Positions 27,474-36,184 of a stretch of DNA of 64,000 nt are shown piece by piece. A program made the translations under genes and the position numbers. The notes under the pieces are model-generated. The model saw only the letters and a list, made by a program, of their open reading frames with translations, made no database searches and was not told the DNA's origin. Location: positions 62,001-126,000 of the forward strand of contig NZ_RAZG01000005.1 in NCBI RefSeq assembly GCF_003612565.1. The letters run 5' to 3'. The DNA comes from Roseburia sp. 1XD42-69 (GTDB taxonomy: Bacteria; Bacillota; Clostridia; Lachnospirales; Lachnospiraceae). Each line of letters opens with the position of its first letter. The first letter of the stretch is position 1.

Positions 27474-28358
27474 TTAAGCCCCTTTCCCATAAAATCTCTC
27501 TTTTGCATTTGTATAGATAATCTCAATATCCCTGGCGCTTCTGGTATAATCCATATTATTTTTAAGCAGGGTTTCCGTAATTTTACGCTCCATTTCCTCT
27601 GTATCACAGGACAAGGCAATCAAATGGGGCGGGGCAGCCAGTTTCTTGTAGTTTTGAAACAGTTCTTCCTTTTCTTTGGAATAATTTAAGACAATCACTG
27701 CCCTTCCGCAGTACTTTTGAAACAGATCTTCTTTTCTTCCAAAGTCTACTACCTTCCCCTTATCCAAAATTAAAAGCTTATCCGCAAGCTGCTCTAACTC
27801 TTCATAATAGTGGGAAACCATGCAGAGGCTCACATCCTTATCCTTATACCAGGCAGCCAGTTTTTCCACCAGCTTCTGCCTTGTCTCAAAATCCAGGCCG
27901 GAGGTCACTTCGTCATAAAATGTCAAAGGCAAATCCTGCATCATCACCATAATTATGGTAAATCTCTGTTTCTGCCCCCCGGAAAGATGCTTGTATTTTT
28001 TCTTCAGACAGCCCTCAAATTCAAAATAAGAAATAAGCTCTTTTAGTTTTTTGTTTTTGGATATTTTCGTCCCCAAAACAGCCTCCATAATGTGCCTAAC
28101 GGCCATGGCGTCGGTATACTCATTGGACTGCATGTGGGTGGCAATCATTTCCGGCGTCAGGGAAGTGTAAATATTTCCCTGATATTTTACAAGCCCTAAA
28201 ATGCTTTTAATCAATGTGGTTTTTCCTGCCCCGTTGGAGCCGATAATCCCAATACGGTCCCCCTCCTCTATGGTGATGGGGCGCTCTATGGAAAGAGCGG
28301 TTTCTTTTCCATAGGACACGGTAAGGTTTTCAATAGATAACAATGGTGAATTTCCCAT
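27474..28358 (-). CDS. ABC transporter ATP-binding protein
   Basis: 294 residues. Walker A GSNGAGKTT (40-48), signature LSGGQKQR (125-132), Walker B LTFYDE (145-150) and the switch His in MVSHYYEEL are all present. The ~60-residue C-terminal extension with ALSCDTEEME and AKERFYG is typical of exporters partnered with ABC-2 permeases. AAGGAGGAACTT precedes the ATG. The promoter upstream carries a tandem TTCATA box also found before the neighbouring regulator gene. Confidence 0.93.
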   Translation of the reverse strand: MGNSPLLSIENLTVSYGKETALSIERPITIEEGDRIGIIGSNGAGKTTLIKSILGLVKYQGNIYTSLTPEMIATHMQSNEYTDAMAVRHIMEAVLGTKISKNKKLKELISYFEFEGCLKKKYKHLSGGQKQRFTIIMVMMQDLPLTFYDEVTSGLDFETRQKLVEKLAAWYKDKDVSLCMVSHYYEELEQLADKLLILDKGKVVDFGRKEDLFQKYCGRAVIVLNYSKEKEELFQNYKKLAAPPHLIALSCDTEEMERKITETLLKNNMDYTRSARDIEIIYTNAKERFYGKGA

Positions 28359-28387
28359 AAGTTCCTCCTTAATTTTTTTCTAAAAAA

Positions 28388-28419
28388 AGAATAACATCTT
28401 CCTATGAATTTCATATGAA
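28388..28419 (-). promoter_or_regulatory. Promoter with tandem TTCATA box before the ABC operon
   Basis: On the minus strand: TTCATA (28414-28419), 5 bases, TTCATA (28403-28408), 9 bases, then an extended -10 TGTTATTCT (TATTCT at 28388-28393). The 11-base period is typical of OmpR-family regulator sites. The geometry is the same as before the regulator gene at 30770. Confidence 0.75.
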
Positions 28420-28443
28420 GCTGAAATAGAAAAGAAGTGAAAG

Positions 28444-30072
28444 TTAAGGAGTACTCTTTTTTTCCTGGAAGGTAAGGTTTGTCACCACGCTCTCCCCCTG
28501 GTTTTCCATGTCAATTTTCATTCCTAACTGCTTTGCATAATAGGCCCCGATGTAAAGCCCCAGTCCGTGGCTGGCCTCTTCCCCTTCTTCCCTCTCATGG
28601 TTTCCGCTGACAAAAGGTTCAAAAATATGGGGAAGGAGTTCCTCCTCTATCCTTACGCCGAAATTTTGTATGGTAAGTTTTTCCTCACTAAGGACAATTT
28701 TAACTTTTTCCCCCACAGGGGTGTAACTTATGCTGTTTGACAAAAGATTCCCCAGGATATGGGAAAACATGGTCTCGTCGGTACAAATCTCCCGCCTGAG
28801 AAGGCCTTCCAGGGACATTTCAAGTTTCCTGTGGTTTACCGGGATTTTAAGTGCCAAAAGCTGATTTTCTAAAAGTTTTCTCACATCCGTCTGTACAAAA
28901 TCCAAGGAAGCCCCACAGTGGTTTAGGTACAAAATGTCCTCCACCATTTTTTTCATGGATAATAGCTGCTCCTTTACCTTTGGAAGATACACTTCCCTGT
29001 CCTGGTATTTGCCCACATTGTTTTTCATTCCCTCCACCAAAAGAAGGGCTGCGGAAATAGGAGTTTTTAACTGGTGGGAGGAAGCACGAAGCAAAACTTC
29101 CTGCCTTTTATTTTCCTCCTTAAGGACCTGGTTTTTCTCCTCCAAACTCTCATAGCTCTCCCGGACTTTCCGGTATAAATCTTCTATGGTCACTGAGAGC
29201 ATCCCTATTTCATCCTCTCTTTTCTCCAGTTTTTCCTCCATGGGTATCTCTTTAAAACCCTGGCTTTTTTTCATGGCCTGGGTGTGCCACACAAGTTCTT
29301 CAATAGGCGTTACAATGCCTTTGGAATAGATTTGGGAAAACAGAAGAACCAAAAGAAAAATTACCGCAAAAAGCATAGGAAGGCTCTGGAAAACAACGGG
29401 CCTGATTTCATTCATATCCGGTGTAACCACCGGAAGGACCGTTAAGAGAAGCCCGTCGGAAACACGCTCCGCCCCCACATAATTTACATAGCGGTTATTT
29501 TTATCCTCCACTCCCATCTCAAACACAATAAAATCCTCGGATACCATGTGCACTTTCTCATATTCACCCAGGTACTCGTTTGTAATGTCTTTTGTGTCTG
29601 AAACCTCCACCTCAAAGGGCATGGAAAGGTTTTCTTTAAAAATTTCCTGGAATATATTTTCCCAGTCCCCGGTACTGTCCTGAAACTCTTTTTCCAGTTT
29701 TTCCCTGTCAAACTCTATTTCCCCTGAACCGAAATCTTTTATCACACTGCGAATCCGGGAAAACATTTCTAAAAGCCTTTCATCTTTTATTGTTATATCT
29801 GCAGAAAACATTTTTGTAGTAAAATTTATGCTGTTTCCCTTATCCGGTATTTTTAAGGAAAAACATGCCGTGGGGTTTTTTAACTGCACATTGTCATAAC
29901 TCCCCTGTTCCCGAAAGGCCCGGTGCTGCTCTTTTACCGCCTTTAAATTCTGCTCCATGGTATGATCCACATATAAAGAGGGCAGCATATACACAAAATA
30001 GCCCACAAGAAAAATAAGCATTCCCCCGGCCAGCACCATGCTGTAAAATAAATTTTTCTGACCAAGTTTCAT
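28444..30072 (-). CDS. Sensor histidine kinase for the ABC exporter
   Basis: 542 residues: TM1 (10-30), an extracellular domain of about 195 residues, TM2 (about 229-248), HAMP-like linker (IVTPIEELVWHTQAMK), a coiled coil (290-325), phospho-acceptor His333 (RASSHQLKTP), the N box NLLSNSISYTP and the G box GLGLYIGAYYAK. It overlaps the regulator stop by four bases. The large extracellular domain means it can sense a ligand itself, unlike the short intramembrane BceS kinases. Confidence 0.93.
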   Translation of the reverse strand: MKLGQKNLFYSMVLAGGMLIFLVGYFVYMLPSLYVDHTMEQNLKAVKEQHRAFREQGSYDNVQLKNPTACFSLKIPDKGNSINFTTKMFSADITIKDERLLEMFSRIRSVIKDFGSGEIEFDREKLEKEFQDSTGDWENIFQEIFKENLSMPFEVEVSDTKDITNEYLGEYEKVHMVSEDFIVFEMGVEDKNNRYVNYVGAERVSDGLLLTVLPVVTPDMNEIRPVVFQSLPMLFAVIFLLVLLFSQIYSKGIVTPIEELVWHTQAMKKSQGFKEIPMEEKLEKREDEIGMLSVTIEDLYRKVRESYESLEEKNQVLKEENKRQEVLLRASSHQLKTPISAALLLVEGMKNNVGKYQDREVYLPKVKEQLLSMKKMVEDILYLNHCGASLDFVQTDVRKLLENQLLALKIPVNHRKLEMSLEGLLRREICTDETMFSHILGNLLSNSISYTPVGEKVKIVLSEEKLTIQNFGVRIEEELLPHIFEPFVSGNHEREEGEEASHGLGLYIGAYYAKQLGMKIDMENQGESVVTNLTFQEKKSTP

Positions 30073-30770
30073 AGAATCCCCCCCTGTGATAAACCTTCTT
30101 TGTCAAACTGATATCCCACTCCGATTACGGTTTTTATACAGGATACCGGAAGTTTTTTCCTGAGATTTTTTACATGGGCATCAATAATCCTATCGTTGCC
30201 GATATAGTCCTCATTAAAAATACTTAAGATAAGCTGCTCCCTTGTAAATACCCTGTCAGGGGAATGGAAAAGCGTCTGCAATAGCAGATATTCACTTAAG
30301 GTAAGGGGAAGTTTTTCTCCCTGGAAATAAGCGCAGTAAGCCTCCTCTTTCAGATACAGCCCCGCCTTATTTTCCTCCTCTTTTTCCTGGGATTTTAAGG
30401 TACGCCTTAAAATTGTCTCCATGCGCTTTAAGAGAATAATGGGAGAGACAGGCTTAATTACATAATCGTCCGCATACAGGTTAAATGCTGTAACCTGGCT
30501 CTTTTCATCCTCTAAAGCCGTGAGCATAATCACCGCCGTATCTTTTTTCTTCTCCTGAATATATTTAAGCACCTCGAAACCGTCCGCCCCCGGCACCATA
30601 ATATCCAGCACTGCCATGTGATAGTCATTTTTGTCAAGAAGTTCCATGGCCTTATCTCCCCGGTCTGTCCCTGTGACTTCGTATCCCGATATTACCATGT
30701 ACTCTGTAAGCACATCCCGGATGGTGGGCTCATCCTCTAAAAATAAAACTTTGTATTTTCCTGCATCCAT
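30069..30770 (-). CDS. OmpR-family response regulator
   Basis: 233 residues. Receiver with Asp56 (MAVLDIMVPGADG), MLTALEDE and the late Lys in YVIKPVSP; winged-helix domain ending IDAHVKNLRKKL and GVGYQFD. It probably binds TTCATA direct repeats found before its own gene and before the ABC exporter, so it likely autoregulates and drives the exporter. Confidence 0.94.
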   Translation of the reverse strand: MDAGKYKVLFLEDEPTIRDVLTEYMVISGYEVTGTDRGDKAMELLDKNDYHMAVLDIMVPGADGFEVLKYIQEKKKDTAVIMLTALEDEKSQVTAFNLYADDYVIKPVSPIILLKRMETILRRTLKSQEKEEENKAGLYLKEEAYCAYFQGEKLPLTLSEYLLLQTLFHSPDRVFTREQLILSIFNEDYIGNDRIIDAHVKNLRKKLPVSCIKTVIGVGYQFDKEGLSQGGIL

Positions 30771-30808
30771 TAGGTATTTTCCTTTCCTGAAAATAATCTA
30801 TGGATTTG

Positions 30809-30843
30809 ATTATAGCACAGGGGTATGAATTTGGTATGAATTT
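30809..30843 (-). promoter_or_regulatory. Autoregulated promoter with perfect 11-base tandem repeat
   Basis: On the minus strand AAATTCATACC is repeated exactly, back to back (30833-30843 and 30822-30832). Nine bases after the second TTCATA comes TATAAT (30809-30814) with an extended TG. The distal repeat covers the -35 position, as expected for an activator that replaces -35 contacts. Confidence 0.8.
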
Positions 30844-30846
30844 GAC

Positions 30847-32337
30847 TTAAATGTTTCTTTTATCTTTCCGGGCAATCCGCCACAGGGCGAATTTTCCCGC
30901 CGCCACCGCCACCGGAAGGCCCCCTGGCGCCATTATCCACTGACTGGCAATATACAGGTTTTTTACGCCTTTAACGGTTCCCTTGACCCGAAAAGACTTT
31001 ACTCCCTTTTTGGTAATAAAGCCCATATAGGCTCCGTGGTAAGCATTACAGTACCGTTTATAAGTAACGGGCGTCCAGCAATCCAGAAATTCCATATGGC
31101 CTTTCAGTCCCGGAAACTGCGCCAAAAGCCGTTCCTCTACCGCCTTTACCACCTCCTCCTTTGCCCTCTTATATTCCTTCCCTTCCAGTCCCGTCCAGTA
31201 AAAGTATTCCTTGTCAAATTGGGGGACATTTACCTGAAGCACCATTTTTCCCGCCGGGGCAAATCCCGGTTCGTATTCATAGCTTTTCACAGAAATCCGC
31301 TCCACCTTCTTTCCTCCCGCCTCAAAAGGAATACATGGGAAAAAAATAGTTCCTTTCCCCTCATATGCCCCTGCCTCTACATCAAATGCCATCTGCACAG
31401 CACTGAAAAGGGGATATTTTTCACTGTCTGCGTAACAGGATTTCCATTTCCCGTCCATATATTTTTTTCCAATTAGTGTGCCAAACATTTCCATGGTATC
31501 CACGGCGGAAATTACATAATCTGCCAATACTGTTTTTTTATCCGCCCTTTCAATTCCCACTGCTTTTCCCTTTTCAATCAGAATCCGGGAAACCGGGGTA
31601 CTGCAGTATAATTTTCCCCCCAGATTCCGAAAACGTTTTACCATACGGTTTGCCATTGCAAGGGAGCCGCCTTTCGGGATTTCACCGTTACCGGATACAA
31701 TGGTGGCATAGGACACAAGGAAAGAACTTGCAACATAATCTTCTGGCAGATAATCTGTAAACAGGGCTTTCAATGCCGGATGTTTGAACCCCCCGGCCAA
31801 ATCCTTTAAATCCATGGAGCCATATTCCTTCATCACCTTTGGCATATCCGCCATAGAAGCCCCCATTCGGATATAATCCCTGATTCCCATAGCATCCATA
31901 GGTTTTTCCACCGGCATTTCGCATTTCAAAGCATATCTCACATGCTGCACAAATTTTTTTATTTCTATTTCGTCCTCAGGGGATATCTTTAAAAGTTCTG
32001 CCTGAGTTTTCTCTAAATCCTTCCACAGCGTTACCTGTGTCCCCCCTGCAATGCTGGTATAAAAAATGTCGCAGTCCGCAAATTCTGTAGATTCCTCTAA
32101 TGCCCCCACGGTTTCCCATACCCTGCGCAGACCTGTCCCCGGTTTCGTCCCGGTAAGCCAGTGAATGCAGTTATCAATGTGGCATCCCCTCCGGTTCCAC
32201 CCCATGCACTCTCCCCCGGCAACAGGATTTTTTTCATAGATGTCCACCTCATAACCTGCCAGCCTTCCATAAATTCCCGCTGACAAACCGGCGATGCCGC
32301 CTCCTACAATCACAATTTTCTTTTTGTTTTCACCCAT
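30847..32337 (-). CDS. CrtI/phytoene desaturase-like FAD oxidoreductase
   Basis: 496 residues from the ATG at 32337, with AAGGAGGAAGACA before it. An N-terminal FAD Rossmann motif IVGGGIAGLSAGIYGRLAG is followed by a Glu at the ribose position (VDIYEKNPVAGGE). The C terminus carries NLYIASQWIMAPGGLPVAVAAG, typical of the amine oxidase/CrtI family. The substrate is unknown; in gut Firmicutes this group is not tied to carotenoids. It overlaps the TetR gene by eight bases, so the two are coupled and the regulator probably controls it. Confidence 0.88.
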   Translation of the reverse strand: MGENKKKIVIVGGGIAGLSAGIYGRLAGYEVDIYEKNPVAGGECMGWNRRGCHIDNCIHWLTGTKPGTGLRRVWETVGALEESTEFADCDIFYTSIAGGTQVTLWKDLEKTQAELLKISPEDEIEIKKFVQHVRYALKCEMPVEKPMDAMGIRDYIRMGASMADMPKVMKEYGSMDLKDLAGGFKHPALKALFTDYLPEDYVASSFLVSYATIVSGNGEIPKGGSLAMANRMVKRFRNLGGKLYCSTPVSRILIEKGKAVGIERADKKTVLADYVISAVDTMEMFGTLIGKKYMDGKWKSCYADSEKYPLFSAVQMAFDVEAGAYEGKGTIFFPCIPFEAGGKKVERISVKSYEYEPGFAPAGKMVLQVNVPQFDKEYFYWTGLEGKEYKRAKEEVVKAVEERLLAQFPGLKGHMEFLDCWTPVTYKRYCNAYHGAYMGFITKKGVKSFRVKGTVKGVKNLYIASQWIMAPGGLPVAVAAGKFALWRIARKDKRNI

Positions 32338-32935
32338 TGTCTTCCTCCTTATCAAACATGTTTTCATCACTCCCCAGCATATCTGCCACCCACTCCGGTT
32401 TTGGCAGGGGAATTTCAGGGTGCAGGGCATACTGTTCCATGATTCCATGTATGGAACACCAGTACATATTTGACAGTGACATTACATCCCCCTCTCGGAT
32501 ACTCCCGTCTTCCTGCCCTGCCTTTACCCATTTTTGGCTGTAAGAAACGGTGTCCACGGAAACAGCCAGCTTACGGAGTTTCTCCGGTATGTCCTCAGCC
32601 CAGGAAATATGCCCCATAAACACAAACATTTTTGCAATAAAAGGATTCTTCTCCACCTGCAAAAACAGCGTTTTCGTAAATTGATAAAAAAAATCCAGGC
32701 CATGCTCAGCCTTAATCTCCATTGGCATACGCATTCCCTCAAGGCCGATATTTACCAGCTCTTCCAGCAAAATTTCCTTGGTGGGAAAATAGTGGAACAG
32801 CAGTCCTTCGCTAATCCCGGCCTGTCTGGATATCTGGCTGGTTTTTGTTCCGTAATATCCCCGTTTTACAAACAAATCCAATGTAGCCTTTAAAATTTGT
32901 ATTCTCCTGGCTTCCTTTTGTTCTTTCCTTGTCAT
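32330..32935 (-). CDS. TetR-family transcriptional regulator
   Basis: 201 residues. The N-terminal helix-turn-helix is clear (ILKATLDLFVKRGYYGTKTS, then QISRQAGISEGLLFHYFPTK). The rest is the helical ligand domain. It is cotranscribed with the flavoprotein gene it overlaps and likely represses both. Confidence 0.92.
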   Translation of the reverse strand: MTRKEQKEARRIQILKATLDLFVKRGYYGTKTSQISRQAGISEGLLFHYFPTKEILLEELVNIGLEGMRMPMEIKAEHGLDFFYQFTKTLFLQVEKNPFIAKMFVFMGHISWAEDIPEKLRKLAVSVDTVSYSQKWVKAGQEDGSIREGDVMSLSNMYWCSIHGIMEQYALHPEIPLPKPEWVADMLGSDENMFDKEEDNG

Positions 32936-32971
32936 GTTCTGTCTCCTTAACAGTTCCTAAATCTTATTAAA

Positions 32972-33012
32972 GAGTAACACAGCCCAAAAGAATTTGATAG
33001 AGTGTTTTACTC
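32972..33012. promoter_or_regulatory. Possible TetR operator
   Basis: Imperfect inverted repeat: GAGTAACAC (32972-32980) and GTGTTTTACTC (33002-33012), just upstream of the tetR-type gene and near its expected promoter. Spacing is long for one operator; the second arm alone (GAGTGTTTTACTC) is also partly palindromic. Confidence 0.3.
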
Positions 33013-33043
33013 AACGAAATTTTCTGAAGGAAATATATTATCA

Positions 33044-33072
33044 TTGCCGGAGAAAGGATTCATTGGTATAAT
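33044..33072 (+). promoter_or_regulatory. Sigma-A promoter for the DUF4230 pair
   Basis: TTGCCG at 33044-33049, 17-base spacer, TATAAT at 33067-33072, 28 bases before the start at 33100. Confidence 0.6.
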
Positions 33073-33099
33073 AAATAAAACTGAACCAGGGGAGGAGCC

Positions 33100-33753
33100 A
33101 TGATATTTTATAAAAACAATTCAGATAAAACAGAAAAACCCAGAAAAGGACGCATTTTCCTCTTTGTCCTCTGTGCCGCCCTGATTGCCTTCGGCATCTG
33201 GTCAGCAAAAAATACCATCCTGCATAAAAAAGATTCCTTGAAAGAAAACTTAAGCCAGGCTGTCACCGGGGAGGAGGGCAAAGTTACCACCATAACAAAA
33301 GCTTCCCTGGAAAAAGTATTTGAAATCAACGAATTATCCACAGCGGATTATATTTACAATGCCGTGGCAAGGGCTTACGGGGAGGACGGCGCATCTGTAA
33401 AATACTATGTGGCCTACGAAGGAAAAGTGAAGGCCGGCATCGATTTTGGCAAACTTGATATAAGTATCCATGAGGAAGAAAAACACATTACCATTAAACT
33501 TCCCCACATTGAGTTTCAGGAACAGACCGTTGACCCCGGCACACTGAAATATATTTTTAAAGACAGGGACAGCCAGCGGGAAGACATACACCAGGAAGCT
33601 TTTGAATTATGCGAAAAGGACTTAAAAGAAAGGCTCCTGCAGGAAAAAGACTTAAAAGAACAGGCGAAAAAAAATGCCCAGGCTGTTGTGCAGGGCCTGG
33701 TGGAACCCTGGGTAAAACAGATAGACAGTGCATACAGCATTACCGTTGAATAA
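33100..33753 (+). CDS. DUF4230 membrane-anchored protein
   Basis: 217 residues. A cytoplasmic basic stub and one membrane helix (about 19-37, IFLFVLCAALIAFGIWSA) anchor an extracellular domain that matches DUF4230 in layout (ITKASLEKVFEINELSTADY ... KAGIDFGKLDISIHEEEKHI ... ITIKLPHIEF). The function of the family is unknown. GGGGAGGAGCC precedes the ATG. A paralogue follows after 12 bases. Confidence 0.8.
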   Translation: MIFYKNNSDKTEKPRKGRIFLFVLCAALIAFGIWSAKNTILHKKDSLKENLSQAVTGEEGKVTTITKASLEKVFEINELSTADYIYNAVARAYGEDGASVKYYVAYEGKVKAGIDFGKLDISIHEEEKHITIKLPHIEFQEQTVDPGTLKYIFKDRDSQREDIHQEAFELCEKDLKERLLQEKDLKEQAKKNAQAVVQGLVEPWVKQIDSAYSITVE

Positions 33754-33765
33754 CCGGAGGTACAT

Positions 33766-34419
33766 ATGTCAATGAAACAAATGATAACAAAAATACTGGT
33801 TCTCGCCCTCCTTTGTGGTCTTTTTACACCTTTTTGGGGCTGCGGAAAAGACAAAACCCAGACAGAGATTCCCATTGAGACGGAAGAATCACAAAGACAG
33901 CTTAAGGCGCCTTCCCCGGACATTTCCCAAATCCGATCCATCTGTGAGCTTGCCACCCTGGAATGTTACTATCACAATGTGGCAATCTCCACAAAGGAAA
34001 AGGGACAGGGCCTTTCCCATATCGGGGAAAAGGACAGGGAATTCTGGATTGAATACAGCGGAGTTGCCAAGCTGGGAATCAATATGGCAAAAGTCAGCAT
34101 GGAAATACAGAATAAGGATATTGTGATTACCATTCCAAAAGCACAACTCTTAGGCCTATCTGACTATACCTTTTCCCCGGACAGTTATATTTCGGAAGAT
34201 GACGGTATTAACAAGAACCCTATTACACCGGAAAACCAGACCCAGGCCGTTGCATGGGCCCAGGAAGATATCAGTCAGCAGTTTTCAAAAGACGATGCCA
34301 TGCTCATGCGGGCACAGGAGCGGGCCAAAAGCCTGATTGAAAATTATATTCAACAGTTGAGTGAGATATGGGAAACGGATTATCAGATTACATGGGTTTA
34401 TGAGGACAACGCTTCTTAA
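33766..34419 (+). CDS. DUF4230 lipoprotein
   Basis: 217 residues. A signal peptide ends in the lipobox FWGC (Cys26-27 region), so this copy is a lipoprotein while its upstream paralogue is a membrane protein. The domain shows the same order of motifs (ICELATLECYYHNVAIS ... AKLGINMAKVSMEIQNKDIV ... ITIPKAQLLGL). Pair arrangement and equal length suggest tandem duplication and a shared complex outside the membrane; that is an inference. Confidence 0.8.
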   Translation: MSMKQMITKILVLALLCGLFTPFWGCGKDKTQTEIPIETEESQRQLKAPSPDISQIRSICELATLECYYHNVAISTKEKGQGLSHIGEKDREFWIEYSGVAKLGINMAKVSMEIQNKDIVITIPKAQLLGLSDYTFSPDSYISEDDGINKNPITPENQTQAVAWAQEDISQQFSKDDAMLMRAQERAKSLIENYIQQLSEIWETDYQITWVYEDNAS

Positions 34420-34432
34420 AAAGGGGGAAAAG

Positions 34433-34887
34433 ATGATTAGGGTAAGGCCATATAAAGACACAGATGCTGATACTATATTATCCTGGTGTAAAGACGAAAA
34501 ATCCTTTTATCAGTGGACAGCGGGAGTACTTGGGAATTATCCCATTACACATAGAGAATTTGGCTTTGTTGAATCTCTGATGCCTTTCACCGCATTTGAC
34601 GAATCAGAAATTTAGGCTTTTTTACACTGAGAAATCCCAATGAATCCCTTGACGAATTACGATTTGGATTTGTTATTGTAAATCCTCTCAGCCGGGGAAA
34701 AGGCTACGGAAAGGCAATGCTTACTTTGGGCCTAAAATTTGTATTTGAAATATATGGCGCCAAACGGGCTTCTCTGGGGGGCTTTGAAAATAATCTCACC
34801 GCTTATTATTGCTATAAAGCGGTTGGATTTAAAGACGTGATTTCTGATGCAGCTGACACATATACATCCTCCAATCTGTTAGTGTAA
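34433..34887 (+). pseudogene. GNAT acetyltransferase, frameshifted
   Basis: A strong AAGGGGGAAAAG site and ATG open MIRVRPYKDTDADTILSWCK, a typical GNAT start. The frame stops at 34613-34615. Immediately after, another frame continues LGFFTLRNPNES ... FGFVIVNPLSRGKGYGKAML ... FENNLTAYYCYKAVGF, the rest of the acetyl-CoA fold including the RGKGYG pyrophosphate loop. One missing T in the TTT run at about 34611-34613 explains the shift (GAA ATT TTA GGC). Either a recent mutation or a sequence error. Confidence 0.85.
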
Positions 34888-34895
34888 CCTTACAC

Positions 34896-35597
34896 TTAAC
34901 TACTTAAATCTTTCACAACCTCCCCCGCCGCAATCAGCCCGGCCACAGAGGGCACAAAAGCCACGCTGCCGGGAACGGGCCTTTCTTTTATCTGGGAATC
35001 TTTCTGGGGTTTTATGGGCTGTTCGGTGGAATACACAACTTTTAACCTGGAAATCCCCCTCTTTCTGCATTCCCGGCGCATCACTTTAGCCAAGGGACAT
35101 ATAGAGGTTTCATAGATATCCGCCACTTGAAACTTTGTAGGATCTAACTTATTTCCTGCCCCCATACAGCTAATAACAGGCACATTACACTCCTTTGCCT
35201 GCACAATTATCTGAAGTTTCGCCGTAACCGTATCCACGGCGTCCACCACATAGGAATACTCCCTGAAATCAAATTCATGGGCATTTTCCGGCAGATAAAA
35301 GCATTTTCTGACCTCCACTTTGGCATCCGGGTTGATTTCCAGGATACGTTCACGCATCACATTTACCTTGTACTGTCCCACTGTCTTTTTCGTGGCGATA
35401 ATCTGCCTGTTTATATTGGTAAGGCATACTTTATCATCATCAATCAATACAAATGACCCTATTCCAGTTCTGGCCAATGCTTCCGCCGTATGGCCCCCCA
35501 CTCCCCCAATGCCAAAAACTGCCACTTTGGCATCAGACAATTTTTTCATATTGTCTTTTCCCAGCAAAAGCTGGCTTCTGGAAAATTGATTTAACAT
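34896..35597 (-). CDS. tcdA: tRNA threonylcarbamoyladenosine dehydratase (ThiF/E1-like)
   Basis: 233 residues. Nucleotide-binding GIGGVGGHTAEALARTGIG, then DDDKVCLTNINRQI, the Arg-finger region, and SCMGAGNKLDPTKFQVADIY are typical of TcdA. It cyclises t6A37 to ct6A on ANN-decoding tRNAs using ATP. It stands at the edge of a region with several broken genes but is itself intact. Confidence 0.92.
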   Translation of the reverse strand: MLNQFSRSQLLLGKDNMKKLSDAKVAVFGIGGVGGHTAEALARTGIGSFVLIDDDKVCLTNINRQIIATKKTVGQYKVNVMRERILEINPDAKVEVRKCFYLPENAHEFDFREYSYVVDAVDTVTAKLQIIVQAKECNVPVISCMGAGNKLDPTKFQVADIYETSICPLAKVMRRECRKRGISRLKVVYSTEQPIKPQKDSQIKERPVPGSVAFVPSVAGLIAAGEVVKDLSS

Positions 35598-35609
35598 CTA
35601 ATCACCTGC

Positions 35610-35969
35610 CTATTTTTCCAAAATGTCTTCCCACTGTTCCTGGCGAAATCCCGGGAACACACCCTTTTCTGCCACCAGCAAAGGACGTTTCACCAGCATC
35701 CCGTCTGTAGACAACAACTGGTACTGTTCCTCTTCACTCATTTCAGGAATCCTGTCCTTTAACTTCATCTCTTTGTAGAGAATCCCGCTGGTGTTAAAAA
35801 ATTTCTTTAAGGGAAGCCCGCTTTTTTCATGCCACTGCTTGAGCTCCTCCACTGTGGGATTTTTTTCTTTGATGGGACGTATCTCTACATCATACCCCAT
35901 TTCTTCCACCCACTTTAAGGCTTTTTTACAGGTGGTACATTTCTCATAACATAATATCACTGGTTTCAT
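35610..35969 (-). CDS. ArsC/Spx-family thioredoxin-fold protein
   Basis: 119 residues. CYEKCTTCKKALKWVEE has a CxxC pair at the ArsC/Spx position, followed by KKFFNTSGILYKEM and LVKRPLLVAEKGVFPGFRQEQW. Annotated arsenate reductase-like in relatives, but the CxxC form is also typical of MgsR/YffB-like proteins, so arsenate is not proven. AGGAGG before the ATG. Confidence 0.88.
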   Translation of the reverse strand: MKPVILCYEKCTTCKKALKWVEEMGYDVEIRPIKEKNPTVEELKQWHEKSGLPLKKFFNTSGILYKEMKLKDRIPEMSEEEQYQLLSTDGMLVKRPLLVAEKGVFPGFRQEQWEDILEK

Positions 35970-35980
35970 ATTTTTTCCTC

Positions 35981-36184
35981 CTAGAAAGATTCTATATAAA
36001 GTTCATCCTGACAGCTTCTCCCCTGATTTTTCAGCAACAGCTTATATTCATCGTAAGGCTCCATGTCTATCCCTGTTTGCAATAAGATAATCGATGCAAA
36101 ACATCCCGGTGTACCGGAAGACATCTTGCGAAGATTCCAATCCAGATACTGCATATCCTGTATTTCAAGTATTATGTCATTCAT
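35981..36184 (-). pseudogene. HipA-like kinase remnant
   Basis: The open frame of 67 codons starts MNDIILEIQDMQYLDWNLRK-MSSGTPGCF, which resembles the start of HipA-like kinases (SSGTPGxx). The next frame (36057-36098) then reads CIDYLIANRDRHGA, the HipA catalytic loop. In an intact protein these parts are ~100 or more residues apart and in one frame. So a large internal deletion plus a frameshift has destroyed the gene. Its ATG overlaps the stop of the BadF kinase gene by four bases, so it is probably still translated as a stub. Confidence 0.65.
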
